From the NCBI RefSeq assembly GCF_039544265.1, contig NZ_BAABLI010000014.1, positions 186,001-250,000 on the forward strand: 64,000 bases of DNA. The letters are read 5' to 3'. This DNA comes from Corallincola platygyrae (GTDB lineage Bacteria; Pseudomonadota; Gammaproteobacteria; Enterobacterales; Neiellaceae). The first letter of the stretch is position 1. Every line of letters begins with the position of its first letter. A program made the position numbers and the translations under genes. Below, piece after piece: positions 36,662 through 44,705 of this stretch. Under the pieces are notes generated by a model. The model worked only from the letters and a program-made list of their open reading frames with translations, was not told where the DNA came from and searched no databases.

Positions 36662-37378
36662 ATGACGGCGGCCAAAATGATCGACCTGTATCAGTTTCCT
36701 CCAGGGTTAGGCGTACCTAACCCGAGCCCTTTTTGCCTCAAGCTCGAAACATTTCTAAAGCTTGCCGAACTCGATTATCGCAACCACTACGGTGCAGACC
36801 TGCGTAATGCGCCAAAAGGCAAAATGCCGTATGTATCAATAAACAAGCAAGTAATGGGCGATTCAGAACTCATTATTGAGACCTTGCTTGTTAGCGAAGC
36901 TGAGTCACTGGACTCATGGTTGTCCGGTGAAGAAAAAGCGATGGCCAAGGCATGGTGTCGCTTATGCAATGAGCACTTGTACTGGGCATTGGTCTACAGT
37001 CGTTGGTACTACCCTAAGGGTTGGCAACACATCAAGCAGGTATTCTTCAAACCGCTCCCGCCAATCATCAGACCTATTGTTGCGTCGCTGCTACGAAGGA
37101 AAGTGAAACGAGACCTCTGGGGGCAAGGATTAGCACGTCATACTCAAGAAGAAGTATGGGAAATTGCTGACAAAGACTTAAAAGCAATTTCAGATTTCCT
37201 CGGCAATAAGCCATTTATGATGGGTGAAAAACCAAGCAGTGCAGATGCCAGCGTTTTTGGTGTATTAGCCAACATCTGCTTTGCCAAGCCCGAAACGCCT
37301 CTCACGGTTAAGTCGCACCAGTATCCTAATCTAGCCCGATACTGCCACAACATAATGCAGACATATTACGATCAGTAA
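36662..37378 (+). CDS. GST-superfamily (metaxin/Tom37-like) protein
   Basis: A 238-residue protein with a thioredoxin-like N-domain (LYQFPPGLGVPNPSPFCLKLETFLKLA in parts; then KGKMPYVSINKQVMGDSELIIETL) and a helical C-domain with FLGNKPFMMGEKPSSADASVFGVLANI. This C-terminal segment is typical of metaxin-like bacterial GSTs. The reaction is unknown; glutathione transferase or a structural role are both possible. It is a lone gene followed by repeat sequence and the sulP terminator. Confidence 0.85.
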   Translation: MTAAKMIDLYQFPPGLGVPNPSPFCLKLETFLKLAELDYRNHYGADLRNAPKGKMPYVSINKQVMGDSELIIETLLVSEAESLDSWLSGEEKAMAKAWCRLCNEHLYWALVYSRWYYPKGWQHIKQVFFKPLPPIIRPIVASLLRRKVKRDLWGQGLARHTQEEVWEIADKDLKAISDFLGNKPFMMGEKPSSADASVFGVLANICFAKPETPLTVKSHQYPNLARYCHNIMQTYYDQ

Positions 37379-37403
37379 TCGCCGTTTGTGGGGGTTAGCT
37401 TAC

Positions 37404-37539
37404 CCTTTGGGTATCTCCGCTCATACGCTTTAGCATGCCCCACGAAGTGTTTTGGGTACCGTGCGCCCGCGGCAAAGCTCACCCCGTGAAGCGTAGTGGG
37501 TGTACCATACTTCCTGTACACAGCGTGCCCTTTGGGTAT
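37404..37539. repeat. Intergenic repeat, left copy (inverted relative to 39344-39420)
   Basis: This segment shares the stretch TAGCATGCCCCACGAAG + TGTTTTGGGTACC (37432-37461) and the stretch TACTTCCTGTACA (37508-37520) with the reverse complement of a segment on the other side of sulP. The left copy has about 35 extra bases between the two conserved blocks, containing a degenerate second copy of the CCCC..GAAG..GTGGGT..ACC block. CCCTTTGGGTAT occurs at both ends (37404-37415 and 37528-37539). A short minus-strand frame runs through it but has no ribosome site and looks non-genic. Confidence 0.65.
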
Positions 37540-37540
37540 A

Positions 37541-37569
37541 AAAAAGCCGAACCCTAAAGGTTCGGCTTT
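37541..37569 (-). terminator. Terminator of the sulP gene
   Basis: AAAGCCGAACC (37543-37553), loop CTAAA and GGTTCGGCTTT (37559-37569) form a perfect 11-bp stem. On the minus strand it is followed by TTTTTTATA, placing it as the sulP terminator 20 bases after the stop codon. It may also stop plus-strand transcripts from the GST gene. Confidence 0.9.
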
Positions 37570-37591
37570 CATAATTGGTTTTCAGGGATGG

Positions 37592-39163
37592 TTAATCGAG
37601 CTCATCCGCGGCAACGTGATATGAAGGATCTTCAATCACATTGACTTCAACCAGGTTGCCCGCCTTAGTCAGCAGCTTACGACATTCAGGGCTTAAGTGA
37701 CGTAAATGAAGTCGTTTACCTTCGTTCAGGTATTTTTCAGCAACAGAGTCGATAGCTTCCAATCCTGAGTGGTCACAAACACGCGCCTGCTTAAATTCAA
37801 TGACCACATCCAAAGGATCGTTTTTCGGGTCAAATGCATCCTTAAAGTCAGTCACAGAACCAAAGAACAGAGGACCATTTAACTCGTAAACCTTCCAGCC
37901 ATCTTTATCTATAGATGACCTGACACCAATGTGTTTGGCATGCTCCCACGCAAATACCAGCGCTGCGACAATCACACCTACGACGACAGCGATTGCCAGG
38001 TCGGTAACGACAGTCACACCAGATACAAGAATCAGCACAAACGCATCGTGGCGAGGAACCTTACTAAGGATACGGAAGCTAGACCACTCAAAGGTCGCGA
38101 TCACCACCATGAACATCACGCCAACGAGCGCTGCAATTGGGATCTGTTCAATTAGCGGAGCGCCCCACAAAATAAATGCCAACAGGAACAGCGCAGCAGC
38201 GATACCAGACAAACGACCGCGGCCGCCAGAGCTAACATTAATCATGCTCTGCCCAATCATGGCACAACCGCCCATGCCACCAAAACCGCCCGTTACGACG
38301 TTTGCAACGCCTTGGGCTACACACTCTTTATTTCCTTTACCACGGGTATCAGTCATATCATCGATAACCGTAACAGTAAGCAGTGATTCAATCAGGCCAA
38401 TGGCTGCGAAAATGATTGAGTATGGCAGGATCAGCTCCAGCGTTTCCCAGGTAAGTGGCACATTAGGCAGGGCAAATGACGGTAACTCACCAGCAATACT
38501 TGCTAAATCGCCAACGCGCTTGGTGTCGAGGTCAAACATCAATACAACAACACTGACGACGACAATGGCGGCCAATGCAGATGGAATCGCTTTAGTGAAG
38601 CGCGGCAGGTAATGGGTGATCGCCATCGTTGCGCCAATCGCTCCCAGCATTAACACGAGCGACATACCACTTAACCACTCGCCTGATAACCATCCCCATT
38701 TGCCTTCTGGCGTAGAGACCTGAAGTTGAGGCAGTTGAGCTAAGAAAATGACAATGGCCAAGCCGTTTACAAACCCCAACATCACGGGGGTGGGAACCAT
38801 TCGAATAAACTTTCCGAGCTTAAGTGCGCCTGCGGCTATTTGTATAAAACCCATAAGGATGACTGCTGCGAACAGGTATTGAACGCCTGCATCAGCACCA
38901 TAACGCCGGGTTGCTTCAGCAACCAAAGCCACCATAACCACGGCTAATGCGCCAGTAGCACCAGAGATCATACCCGGACGACCACCAATAACAGCTGTGA
39001 TTAACCCAACCATAAATGCTGCGTACAAACCAACCAGAGGGTGTACACCCGCAACAAAAGCGAATGCAACGGCCTCAGGCACCAGCGCAAGCGCAACAGT
39101 GAGGCCCGAGAGCAAATCTGCTTTTGGGTTATGGGTAAATGTTTTTAAAAAGTCGGCTACCAT
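37592..39163 (-). CDS. SulP-family anion transporter with STAS domain
   Basis: A 523-residue SLC26/SulP protein with about 12-14 membrane segments and a C-terminal cytoplasmic STAS domain (about 420-515, with VVIEFKQARVCDHSGLEAIDSVAEKYL in parts). The N-terminus DLLSGLTVALALVPEAVAFAFVAGV and the G-rich GGFGGMGGCAMIGQSMINV are typical. Substrate could be sulfate, bicarbonate or a dicarboxylate. It is the only gene between two inverted copies of an intergenic repeat. Confidence 0.92.
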   Translation of the reverse strand: MVADFLKTFTHNPKADLLSGLTVALALVPEAVAFAFVAGVHPLVGLYAAFMVGLITAVIGGRPGMISGATGALAVVMVALVAEATRRYGADAGVQYLFAAVILMGFIQIAAGALKLGKFIRMVPTPVMLGFVNGLAIVIFLAQLPQLQVSTPEGKWGWLSGEWLSGMSLVLMLGAIGATMAITHYLPRFTKAIPSALAAIVVVSVVVLMFDLDTKRVGDLASIAGELPSFALPNVPLTWETLELILPYSIIFAAIGLIESLLTVTVIDDMTDTRGKGNKECVAQGVANVVTGGFGGMGGCAMIGQSMINVSSGGRGRLSGIAAALFLLAFILWGAPLIEQIPIAALVGVMFMVVIATFEWSSFRILSKVPRHDAFVLILVSGVTVVTDLAIAVVVGVIVAALVFAWEHAKHIGVRSSIDKDGWKVYELNGPLFFGSVTDFKDAFDPKNDPLDVVIEFKQARVCDHSGLEAIDSVAEKYLNEGKRLHLRHLSPECRKLLTKAGNLVEVNVIEDPSYHVAADELD

Positions 39164-39343
39164 GGGTACGTCGCCCTTATTTGAACTTGATCACACAAAC
39201 GGGCGCGTATGCTAACAGAATGTTCACTTTAAATCAGCGCTAGTTTGCCTGTGTCGGTTAAATATAGCCCCAGGCAGGCAACCTACGAATAGTTGAGTTA
39301 TTCACTCGGAAAATGGGAGAATGTATTTCGTAGTACTTTTTTA

Positions 39344-39420
39344 TGTACAGGAAGTACGGTATGACGCCGGTGCATGGTACCCAAAACACTTCGTGGGGCA
39401 TGCTAATGCACAGGAGCGTC
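39344..39420. repeat. Intergenic repeat, right copy
   Basis: TGTACAGGAAGTACGGTAT (39344-39362) and GGTACCCAAAACACTTC + GTGGGGCATGCTA (39376-39405), followed by GC..GAGCG (to about 39420), match the reverse complement of 37404-37539. This is the compact form, lacking the extra block of the left copy. It lies immediately upstream of the DUF1289 gene, whose promoter or leader it may form. Confidence 0.65.
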
Positions 39421-39447
39421 GATGAAGTAGAGAACTCTTTAACACCA

Positions 39448-39648
39448 ATGAATAACAAGTTTCTTAAAGCAAGTATTTCACATTCCACACCGCCTCTGTC
39501 GCCCTGTGTTGGTTTGTGCAAGCTCGTAGATAGCGTTTGTTCCGGGTGCTTCCGAACCATGGAGCAAATCAGTGGTTGGTCTCGCATGTCGAACGATGAG
39601 CGCCAACGCGTTATCAACTCTTTGCCTCCTTCAATTGAAAAAACCTAA
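39448..39648 (+). CDS. DUF1289-family small cysteine-rich protein
   Basis: A 66-residue protein with the DUF1289 signature SPCVGLCKL..VCSGCFRTMEQISGWSRMSNDER: four cysteines (C-x3-C, C-x2-C) followed by the conserved ISGWSRMS. A metal or Fe-S site is plausible but unproven for the family. The frame extends upstream to 39343, but that part translates the intergenic repeat, so I start at ATG 39448. Confidence 0.85.
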   Translation: MNNKFLKASISHSTPPLSPCVGLCKLVDSVCSGCFRTMEQISGWSRMSNDERQRVINSLPPSIEKT

Positions 39649-39715
39649 CAGACATATTGCCCCGTTTCTCTAAAGGTACGTTTATTCCAACAAATCACAG
39701 CGTAGGAATAGATTA

Positions 39716-41356
39716 ATGCGAAAGGGGATTATAGCGATTGCCATTACGTCCACTCTGATGGCTTGCAGTCAAAACAGCAGTGTTGATGAAACAGCAAATT
39801 CGGATTCGGCTAGCCAGTCAAAAGCAAAAGTCAGTGCCGAACTCTACCTAATGCATGAAGAGGCTATTCAGGCGCAGCGGTTCACAGCAAAACGTCAGCG
39901 GGCGCAAATGATACCAGCTCATGTTGAGGAGATGAGCGAGAATTACGCCGAATATCCTGCAAACCCCGTGCAACTTACAATCGACAACCCTGTATCCACT
40001 TTCTCGATAGATGTCGATACCAGCAGTTACAGCAACGTAAGAAGGATGTTGAATCAAGGTGTGATGCCTCCGGCTAAAGCCGTTCGGACAGAGGAGTTAG
40101 TTAACTATTTTAATTACGACTACCCTGCTCCCGACCAGGCAGATCAGCCCTTTAACGTTTCAACTGAACTGTCCGTCGCTCCGTGGAATAAAGATCGCCA
40201 CTTACTGCGCATAGGCCTGAAGGGACTCGATATGGATGACGCGACTACCCTGCCCCCTGCTAATCTGGTGTTCCTGGTTGATGTAAGTGGCTCAATGCAT
40301 TCCCCCAACAAACTCCCATTAGTTAAACGCTCTTTACGTATGCTGGCCTCACAGATGCGGGCGCAGGACACCATCGCTCTGGTTGTTTACGCCGGTGCAG
40401 CTGGCACAGTGCTGGAACCTACGTCGGGTAAAGAGAAACATACCATTTATCAAGCAATAGACAGCCTTGAAGCGGGGGGCTCAACGAACGGAGAAGCCGG
40501 CATAAAACTGGCGTACCAGTTAGCAGAGCAGTCTCGTCAGCCAAAAGGCATTAATCGGATCATTTTGTGCAGTGATGGTGATCTGAATGTTGGTACTTCA
40601 AACGTATCCGACCTCAAAGAGCTGGTGGAGCGTAAAAGAAAGTCTGGAACTCAGTTGACGACCCTGAGCTTTGGCACAGGTAACTACAACGACGAATTAA
40701 TGGAACAGATTGCAGATGCAGGCAATGGGCAGGCGGCCTATATAGATACGCTGATGGAAGCGAAAAAAGTACTTGTAGATGAGTTAGGCGGCACCCTTCA
40801 TACCATAGCCAAAGATGTAAAAATCCAGGTGGAATTTAATCCCGCTACCGTTAAGGAGTATCGATTGATTGGATACGAAAACAGAATCTTAGCGAGAGAA
40901 GATTTCAACAATGACAAAGTTGACGCAGGCGAAATTGGTGCCGGTCATACAGTCACTGCGCTATATGAGCTGACACTTGTGGGTGCTGAAAATCCAAGTG
41001 TCGATCCACTGCGCTACGGCAATGATACTGAAAACCCTGGCTCAAAAAGCAACGAGCTTTCATTCATCAAACTACGTTACAAGTTGCCCGATGAGGAGAC
41101 ATCACGCCTGCTCACTTTTCCGGTAAACAAATCTCAGTTCGTAGCACTGGATAAAACCAGCGATGACTTTAAGCACGCAGCCGCAGTTGCCAGCTTTGCT
41201 GAAGTGTTAAAGGGTGGAACTCATCTGAGATCTTTCGGATACGATGAGATAATATCCCTCGCTAAATCAAGTAAAGCAGCCACAGGTCGGCCACTACGCA
41301 GCCAATTTATCGAATTGGTTGAGCTGGCCAAACTGACCGCTGCCAGTGGCGCTTAA
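39716..41356 (+). CDS. VWA-domain lipoprotein (YfbK-like)
   Basis: A 546-residue lipoprotein; the signal ends with LMAC (cysteine about 17). A von Willebrand N-terminal region (VSTFSIDVDTSSYSNVRRMLNQG in parts) precedes a VWA domain with the MIDAS motif DVSGSM (about 190) and a C-terminal DUF3520-like region ending GRPLRSQFIELVELA. YfbK-type proteins are envelope proteins of unknown activity that often sit with ECF sigma factors, as here (11 bases upstream of the sigma gene). Confidence 0.9.
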   Translation: MRKGIIAIAITSTLMACSQNSSVDETANSDSASQSKAKVSAELYLMHEEAIQAQRFTAKRQRAQMIPAHVEEMSENYAEYPANPVQLTIDNPVSTFSIDVDTSSYSNVRRMLNQGVMPPAKAVRTEELVNYFNYDYPAPDQADQPFNVSTELSVAPWNKDRHLLRIGLKGLDMDDATTLPPANLVFLVDVSGSMHSPNKLPLVKRSLRMLASQMRAQDTIALVVYAGAAGTVLEPTSGKEKHTIYQAIDSLEAGGSTNGEAGIKLAYQLAEQSRQPKGINRIILCSDGDLNVGTSNVSDLKELVERKRKSGTQLTTLSFGTGNYNDELMEQIADAGNGQAAYIDTLMEAKKVLVDELGGTLHTIAKDVKIQVEFNPATVKEYRLIGYENRILAREDFNNDKVDAGEIGAGHTVTALYELTLVGAENPSVDPLRYGNDTENPGSKSNELSFIKLRYKLPDEETSRLLTFPVNKSQFVALDKTSDDFKHAAAVASFAEVLKGGTHLRSFGYDEIISLAKSSKAATGRPLRSQFIELVELAKLTAASGA

Positions 41357-41367
41357 GGGAATTCAAT

Positions 41368-41904
41368 ATGACCGAGATGGTCACAGATGAACAGTTAATG
41401 GAGCGGTTTGCTAAAGGTGACAGTGCAGCATTCAGTCGTCTTTTCTCCCGCTACAAACAGAGGCTCTACGGTTTCTTAAGACAACAGTTACCGGCGAGCC
41501 TTGCGGATGAGTTATGCCAGGAGACCTGGGAATCCGTCATCCGACATTCAGCCAGTTATCAGCCTACGGCCAAGTTTCAAACTTATTTGTACACAATTGC
41601 CCGCAGAAAAGTAATTGACCACTGGCGAACACAAAAACCAAGCGAACCAATTGAGAACGCGATGCTTTACACAACTGGCCCCGACGAAACGTTGCTCAAT
41701 GAACGATCAGCGCAAACAGTAAGGGCTCAAGTGGACTCCTTACCTTTTGTGCAAAAAGAAGCGTTTCTATTGAAAGAATCAGGACTCAGTGTCCAGGAAG
41801 TGGCTGACATTACCGGGGTCGGCTTCGAAACGGCCAAAAGTCGTCTCAAGCTAGCGTTTAGAAAGTTAAGAAACAGTTTGGAGGCCCATTATGCAGAGGC
41901 CTGA
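41368..41904 (+). CDS. ECF-family RNA polymerase sigma factor
   Basis: A 178-residue sigma factor with region 2 (FSRLFSRYKQRLYGFLRQQL, ELCQETWESVIRHSASYQ, FQTYLYTIARRKVIDHWR) and region 4 (LPFVQKEAFLLKESGLSVQEVADITGVGFETAKSRLKLAFRKLR in parts). It is between the VWA lipoprotein gene and a membrane protein gene it overlaps by 14 bases, the usual sigma/anti-sigma layout. Its regulon is unknown; self-regulation of this operon is likely by analogy. Confidence 0.93.
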   Translation: MTEMVTDEQLMERFAKGDSAAFSRLFSRYKQRLYGFLRQQLPASLADELCQETWESVIRHSASYQPTAKFQTYLYTIARRKVIDHWRTQKPSEPIENAMLYTTGPDETLLNERSAQTVRAQVDSLPFVQKEAFLLKESGLSVQEVADITGVGFETAKSRLKLAFRKLRNSLEAHYAEA

Positions 41905-42829
41905 TTATGAATTTGAGCAGTTTTTAGAGGGCAAACACCCGCTATCGCAACAGTATCAGAAAGAATCTGAGCAGATTCCGCCGATGCCCGCGGATTTAGA
42001 ACAGAAAATCCTGGCGGAAGCGCATAAAGCAGCTAAAAAACGGATCCCAGCCAGACGCTGGCTATCTATCGCCGCTAGCTTGGTACTGGTGTCGCTTATC
42101 TACCGTGGCGGTGACTGGCAGTTTTCCACTGATACAGGAGCTTTCTTGCCTGAAGCGGAGCTCGATGCCCCATCATTGCAAGCGCCAGCAGATAATTACA
42201 CCATAGCAGACTCTGCTGAGTTACTACGGAAAAGAAAAAGCGTGGAGCCAGCCGAAATACAAACTATGGTTCCCGATACTAAAGCGCGCCTTCATGCGCA
42301 ACTGCGACCAAGAGTGATGAGCAATACTGCACAGTTTGCAGCTGCAGACGCAGCGGTCTCTCCTCAGTTGGAGAAATGGTTAGAAACAGAGTGCCTGTTA
42401 AGTCAATTCAACCGATACACAGAGAAAAAGCTCGCTCTAGAGCAGTGGTCAAGACATTGGCTCCAGGTACGCCATCCACAACTGGCTCAGCTTGCAGTGG
42501 CAAGGCAGGAGCAACGAAGCTGGCGGATCCAGTTTGAACACCAGCTGATCAACCAGATCGCAAAAGATGCACCGCATAAACTGCCTTCGGGTCAGCCGTT
42601 CGCTGTGTGGGCTCAATCATTTGATGACGAAACACTTTCAGCTGCTTGCCTTAGCAATGGTGCGCTGTGTGCGCCTTTAGCATCGTGGCAATTCCAACTG
42701 TCTCAGCCAGCTGAAGTGTTGACCGAAGAGTTTAACGACCTATATCAGGACACAACCTTCGTCAGTAAAAGCGAGGCAATACCGCCGCGTGCGTCTGTTT
42801 GCCTACCAGCAGAACTAGCCGTTGAATAG
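41891..42829 (+). CDS. Putative anti-sigma-like membrane protein
   Basis: A 312-residue protein whose start lies within the end of the sigma gene. Residues 1-50 are cytoplasmic and helical, one membrane segment follows (WLSIAASLVLVSLIY, about 56-71), and the rest is periplasmic. This matches anti-sigma topology, but I see no ZAS zinc motif (H-x3-C-x2-C). A role in binding the ECF sigma is inferred from overlap and topology. The periplasmic domain is unfamiliar to me. Confidence 0.75.
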   Translation: MQRPDYEFEQFLEGKHPLSQQYQKESEQIPPMPADLEQKILAEAHKAAKKRIPARRWLSIAASLVLVSLIYRGGDWQFSTDTGAFLPEAELDAPSLQAPADNYTIADSAELLRKRKSVEPAEIQTMVPDTKARLHAQLRPRVMSNTAQFAAADAAVSPQLEKWLETECLLSQFNRYTEKKLALEQWSRHWLQVRHPQLAQLAVARQEQRSWRIQFEHQLINQIAKDAPHKLPSGQPFAVWAQSFDDETLSAACLSNGALCAPLASWQFQLSQPAEVLTEEFNDLYQDTTFVSKSEAIPPRASVCLPAELAVE

Positions 42830-42831
42830 CG

Positions 42832-43473
42832 ATGGCAGTTACGCAGGATAAAACACGAACCGTGTGCCAACGTTGTCGTTACCCGATAAACACCTGCGTG
42901 TGTGACCGAGTTGCGACAATTTCGCTGACCACACAAATCCATATACTGCAGCATCCAACAGAAGTGGGTTTAGCAAAAGGAACTGCGCGATTATTAGAAC
43001 TAGCACTACCGACCGTAAAAATTTACGGCGGCGAAACAGAGCATGATTTTGCTGATATAAAAACAGAGTTACTGCGGGAGCAGCGGACCGGTCATTCAGT
43101 TTGGGTCTTGTTTCCCAGTCAGCAGGCCTTGTCGCTTTCCAGAACATCAGTAAAGACTGCGTACACATCGCCCCCCAAACACCTGATTGTCATTGATGGC
43201 ACCTGGCGAAAAGCTAAAAAGATATTTGCCCTTAACCCATGGATACATCAATTTGAGCAGGTCGCCCTTAACAATGTCCCCGAGTCCACTTACACGATAA
43301 GAAAAGCTCCCAGCGCCAGCTCACTGTCAACACTTGAGGCCGTAGCTGAACTAGTTGAAATTATAGAAACTGTTGATATGACTCCGCTCAGGCAGCTGTT
43401 TCATTTCATGATATCAAAGCAGATGGAACAGATGCCTGAAGATGTAAAAGGTCGCTATTTATTACAAAAATAG
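42832..43473 (+). CDS. tapT: DTW-domain tRNA-uridine aminocarboxypropyltransferase
   Basis: A 213-residue DTW protein. The N-terminal cysteine set CQRCRYPINTCVCD and the signature IVIDGTWRKAKKIF (about 120-133) identify the family; ESTYTIRKAPSASSLSTLEAV follows. E. coli TapT (YfiP) makes acp3U in tRNA from SAM. Two bases separate it from the previous stop, so it is in the same transcript, though a functional link to the sigma factor is not obvious. Confidence 0.9.
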   Translation: MAVTQDKTRTVCQRCRYPINTCVCDRVATISLTTQIHILQHPTEVGLAKGTARLLELALPTVKIYGGETEHDFADIKTELLREQRTGHSVWVLFPSQQALSLSRTSVKTAYTSPPKHLIVIDGTWRKAKKIFALNPWIHQFEQVALNNVPESTYTIRKAPSASSLSTLEAVAELVEIIETVDMTPLRQLFHFMISKQMEQMPEDVKGRYLLQK

Positions 43474-43671
43474 GAACTATGTCCCCCTTAAAGCATCAAA
43501 TCATCAACATATGGCTTCAATGAGCTATTTTTGTGCGGTTTGAGCTTGCTAAAAATACATTGCGTTTGAAGTATTATGGTTGGATTCTAATGTGAAAATG
43601 ATTTGTTTTATAAGACATATAGTTTTTTGTTATCAAGTTTAGATGTTTATCGGGTTTTAAGAGGAAGTTCC

Positions 43672-44331
43672 ATGCGTTACCTAGTTACCACGTCTGTTCT
43701 TATTGGTTCTTTGATAATCTCCGGTTGCCAAACCACACGTCAAAACGCAATGACAGGAGAAGAGGAAACTAACTCAACTACATCTGGTGCCCTCCTTGGC
43801 TGCGCAGGTGGCGCGCTATTAGGAGCAATGATCAAAAATAAGAAAACAGCAGCGGTCGGCTGCGCAGCAGGTGCTGTCGCAGGCGGCGCAATTGGTCACC
43901 AATTAGATGAACAGGAGGCTTCACTGCGCAGAGAGTTAGTTAACAGTGGCGTTCAAGTCCACAGAGAAAACGACCGAATCCGCCTGGTTATGCGGGACCA
44001 GATCGCTTTTCAAACAGGCAAATCAGACCTTAGCCCATCGATCTATAGCCCGCTAAACAGCGTTGCCAAAGTTCTGGCAGAGTACGAAGAAACAGAGTTG
44101 GTGATTGGCGGTCACACCGATAGCACAGGATCTGATGCGATAAACGATAGACTATCAAACGAGCGTGCGATGTCAGTACTTGTTTATCTTAGAGGCGTTG
44201 GCGTGGAATCAGCGCGTATGCACGCTCAAGGCTATGGCAAACGCCAACCCATGTGCAGCAACGACACAAAAGATGGTAGGGCATGTAATCGGCGGGTCGA
44301 GCTTGAATTAATACCTTCCACGAGAAGTTAA
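43672..44331 (+). CDS. OmpA-family lipoprotein with glycine-zipper segment
   Basis: A 219-residue lipoprotein; LIISGC gives the lipidated cysteine (about 19). A glycine-rich double helix (about 40-82, with GCAGGALLGAMI and GCAAGAVAGGAIGHQL) resembles YiaD/Omp26-type zippers. The OmpA domain has VIGGHTDSTG and CNRRVELEL for peptidoglycan binding. AAGAGGAAG precedes the ATG at 43672; the longer frame from 43603 lacks one. It probably ties outer membrane to cell wall. Confidence 0.92.
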   Translation: MRYLVTTSVLIGSLIISGCQTTRQNAMTGEEETNSTTSGALLGCAGGALLGAMIKNKKTAAVGCAAGAVAGGAIGHQLDEQEASLRRELVNSGVQVHRENDRIRLVMRDQIAFQTGKSDLSPSIYSPLNSVAKVLAEYEETELVIGGHTDSTGSDAINDRLSNERAMSVLVYLRGVGVESARMHAQGYGKRQPMCSNDTKDGRACNRRVELELIPSTRS

Positions 44332-44343
44332 TAAAAGTAAGAA

Positions 44344-44377
44344 AAAGCAAAGGCACCTTTTTAGGTGTTTTTGCTTT
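44344..44377. terminator. Bidirectional terminator between OmpA and ATL genes
   Basis: AAAGCAAA (44344-44351) and CACCT (44354-44358) pair with AGGTG (44363-44367) and TTTGCTTT (44370-44377). A and T tracts flank both sides, so it can serve both converging genes. Confidence 0.8.
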
Positions 44378-44390
44378 ATATGCGTCGGCA

Positions 44391-44696
44391 CTACCAGCCA
44401 TAGTTTCTAATACTGACCTTGCCGTTTTTTACCACTATGCCCTCTTCAAGCAATCGGACTCGCTGTTTTTCAAACGCTTCGGAGCCCAATGGAAACGCTA
44501 TCTTGCCGTCACTTCTTAATACCCTGTGCCACGGCAGGCGACTATCGTCTGGCAGCTCTTTTAGTACTTTACCCACATACCTTGCGTATCCAGGCAACCC
44601 AGATAACGCCGCAATTTGGCCATAACTTGCAACCTTACCTAACGGAATAGCGGCAACCACAGCCCAGATCTTCGCAGCTTTACTGACATCTACCAT
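44391..44696 (-). CDS. Alkyltransferase-like protein (ATL, MGMT family without active Cys)
   Basis: A 101-residue protein with the Ogt/MGMT C-terminal domain: IPLGKVASYGQIAALSG, GYARYVGKVLKELP, then PWHRVLRSDGKIAF. The active-site PCHR of true alkyltransferases is PWHR here, the mark of ATL proteins, which bind O6-alkylguanine and flag it for nucleotide excision repair. It begins nine bases after the borosin-type methyltransferase stop and so may share its transcript. Confidence 0.9.
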   Translation of the reverse strand: MVDVSKAAKIWAVVAAIPLGKVASYGQIAALSGLPGYARYVGKVLKELPDDSRLPWHRVLRSDGKIAFPLGSEAFEKQRVRLLEEGIVVKNGKVSIRNYGW

Positions 44697-44705
44697 GAAT
44701 ACAGT

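Noticed and set aside
37372..37572. Minus-strand 66-codon frame after the GST gene
   Set aside because: It has no ribosome site, spans the intergenic repeat and the sulP terminator, and its translation (VYRKYG, PKHFVGHAKA) is just the repeat read as protein.
37929..38612. 227-codon plus-strand frame antisense to sulP
   Set aside because: It is a Thr-, Ala- and Ile-rich reading of the complement of a membrane protein gene, typical of shadow frames.
39343..39447. N-terminal extension of the DUF1289 frame
   Set aside because: The extra 35 codons translate the right copy of the intergenic repeat; family similarity begins after ATG 39448.
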